From: Clostridiales bacterium
Lineage (GTDB): Bacteria; Bacillota; Clostridia; Saccharofermentanales; UBA5734
Reading direction: 5' to 3'
Assembly: GCA_007135995.1 (NCBI GenBank)
Contig: SLHU01000204.1
Span: forward strand, 1-6,450
Length of the DNA stretch: 6,450 bases
The position numbers and the translations under genes were made by a program. The notes under the pieces were generated by a model, which made no database searches, was not told where the DNA came from, and worked only from the letters and a program-made list of their open reading frames with translations. Shown piece after piece: positions 5,866 to 6,450 of the stretch. Numbering within the stretch: the first letter of the stretch is position 1; each line of letters begins with the position of its first letter.

Positions 5866-6303
5866 CTATTTTTTCAGCAAATCGCGGATTTCTGTGAGCA
5901 GGGCTATATCGGCAGGCGGTGTATCAGGAGCCGCCGCAATTTCCGGCTGTCCGGCATTTGCGCGCCAGCGGTTTTCAGCGCGTTCACGCATATGGTTAAT
6001 CCCTCTGACAACAAAGAAAATAACAAACGCAACAATCAGAAACTGAATCATAACCTGGATCAGATTACCATAGGTTATGGCGACTTCAGCCTGTGTGATC
6101 TCACCATCTGCGGTGACCGCTTTGGACAAAACGATTTTCATGTCGGTAAAATCAATCCCGGTTGTCAGATATCCAACAAATGGCATGATGATATCGTTAA
6201 CCAGACTTTGAACAACCGCGTTGAAGGCCGCACCAATCACAATACCAACCGCAAGATCCATTACATTGCCGCGCATGACAAATTTCTTGAATTCTTTCAG
6301 CAC
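5866..6303 (-). CDS. mscL: Large-conductance mechanosensitive channel MscL
   Basis: Homopentameric inner-membrane pore that opens under membrane tension and releases solutes during hypo-osmotic shock. It has 145 aa, slightly longer than E. coli MscL (136). The amphipathic N-helix LKEFKKFVMRGNVMDLAVG leads into TM1 (about 14-43, with Gly/Ala-rich packing GIVIGAAFN), a periplasmic loop of about 35 residues (44-78), TM2 (about 79-101, YGNLIQVMIQFLIVAFVIFF) and a C-terminal bundle ending ALLTEIRDLLKK. The start is GTG 6303, six bases after GGAGG (6310-6314); a GTG at 6333 would add ten residues not seen in the family. It has its own orientation, convergent with the AEC gene. I could not find a convincing promoter within the 147 bases upstream. 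Confidence 0.95.
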   Translation of the reverse strand: MLKEFKKFVMRGNVMDLAVGIVIGAAFNAVVQSLVNDIIMPFVGYLTTGIDFTDMKIVLSKAVTADGEITQAEVAITYGNLIQVMIQFLIVAFVIFFVVRGINHMRERAENRWRANAGQPEIAAAPDTPPADIALLTEIRDLLKK

Positions 6304-6450
6304 AGACACCCTCCATTCGTGAAAAGCAGTCACATGTCAAAGTGGCTGTTCCAGTGACCGCATGAAGCTAAATAAATGATATCATGATCTGTTCTTTCGA
6401 GATATCCTTTTCGTAAAATCATTGCAGTTATAGTGAGGAATCGATCTCGC

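Noticed and set aside
6312..6340. TTGACA on the minus strand (6340-6335) as the mscL -35 element
   Set aside because: At 17 bases spacing the -10 would be AATGGA and would overlap the ribosome site; not a credible promoter.
5815..6357. 180-codon plus-strand open frame opposite mscL
   Set aside because: It is the antisense shadow of mscL; it has a low-complexity, Asn/His-rich composition and no start signal.
6376..6385. Palindrome ATGATATCAT upstream of mscL
   Set aside because: Ten AT-rich bases with no promoter beside it; likely chance.

Overview
The window looks like a bacterial chromosome of moderate GC content with strong Gram-positive-type Shine-Dalgarno sites (AAGGAGG, AAAGGAG, GGAGG). 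The mix of a sodium/proton-pumping NADH oxidoreductase operon, a free-standing pyruvate-kinase C-terminal-like protein, an AEC transporter and MscL fits an anaerobic Bacillota (clostridial-type) organism. This placement is an inference; no rRNA or tRNA is present to test it.

Layout. Minus strand, read right to left from 3788 to 1: nqrB, nqrC, nqrD, nqrE and nqrF (its 3' end is cut off by the window edge). The genes overlap or are separated by at most 21 bases, with a good ribosome site before each, so this is one transcription unit. A roughly 450-base divergent control region follows (3789-4240). It holds a good promoter for the nqr operon, a small palindrome over its -10, a weaker opposite-facing promoter and a possible short leader ORF. 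Plus strand: a pyruvate kinase alpha/beta-domain protein (4241-4825) and, one base later, an AEC-family carboxylate/auxin-type carrier (4827-5789). mscL follows on the minus strand (5866-6303), convergent with the carrier gene. Positions 6304-6450 hold the mscL ribosome site and no gene that I can support.

How it works together. NqrF would oxidise NADH and pass electrons through FAD and [2Fe-2S]. The NqrD/NqrE pair carries all four cysteines for the intramembrane iron-sulfur centre. NqrC and NqrB both keep a threonine flavinylation motif for covalent FMN. The electron path is therefore intact except that nqrA, normally first in nqr operons, is missing: nqrB is preceded directly by a promoter and a divergent gene. 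No rnfB or rnfC is present either. NqrB is also short (319 aa, RnfD-sized) and NqrF appears compact. This NqrA-less 'BCDEF' arrangement is the most notable content of the window. The pyruvate-kinase-like/AEC pair probably forms a second, separately controlled operon concerned with carboxylate metabolism or transport, but its function is not known.
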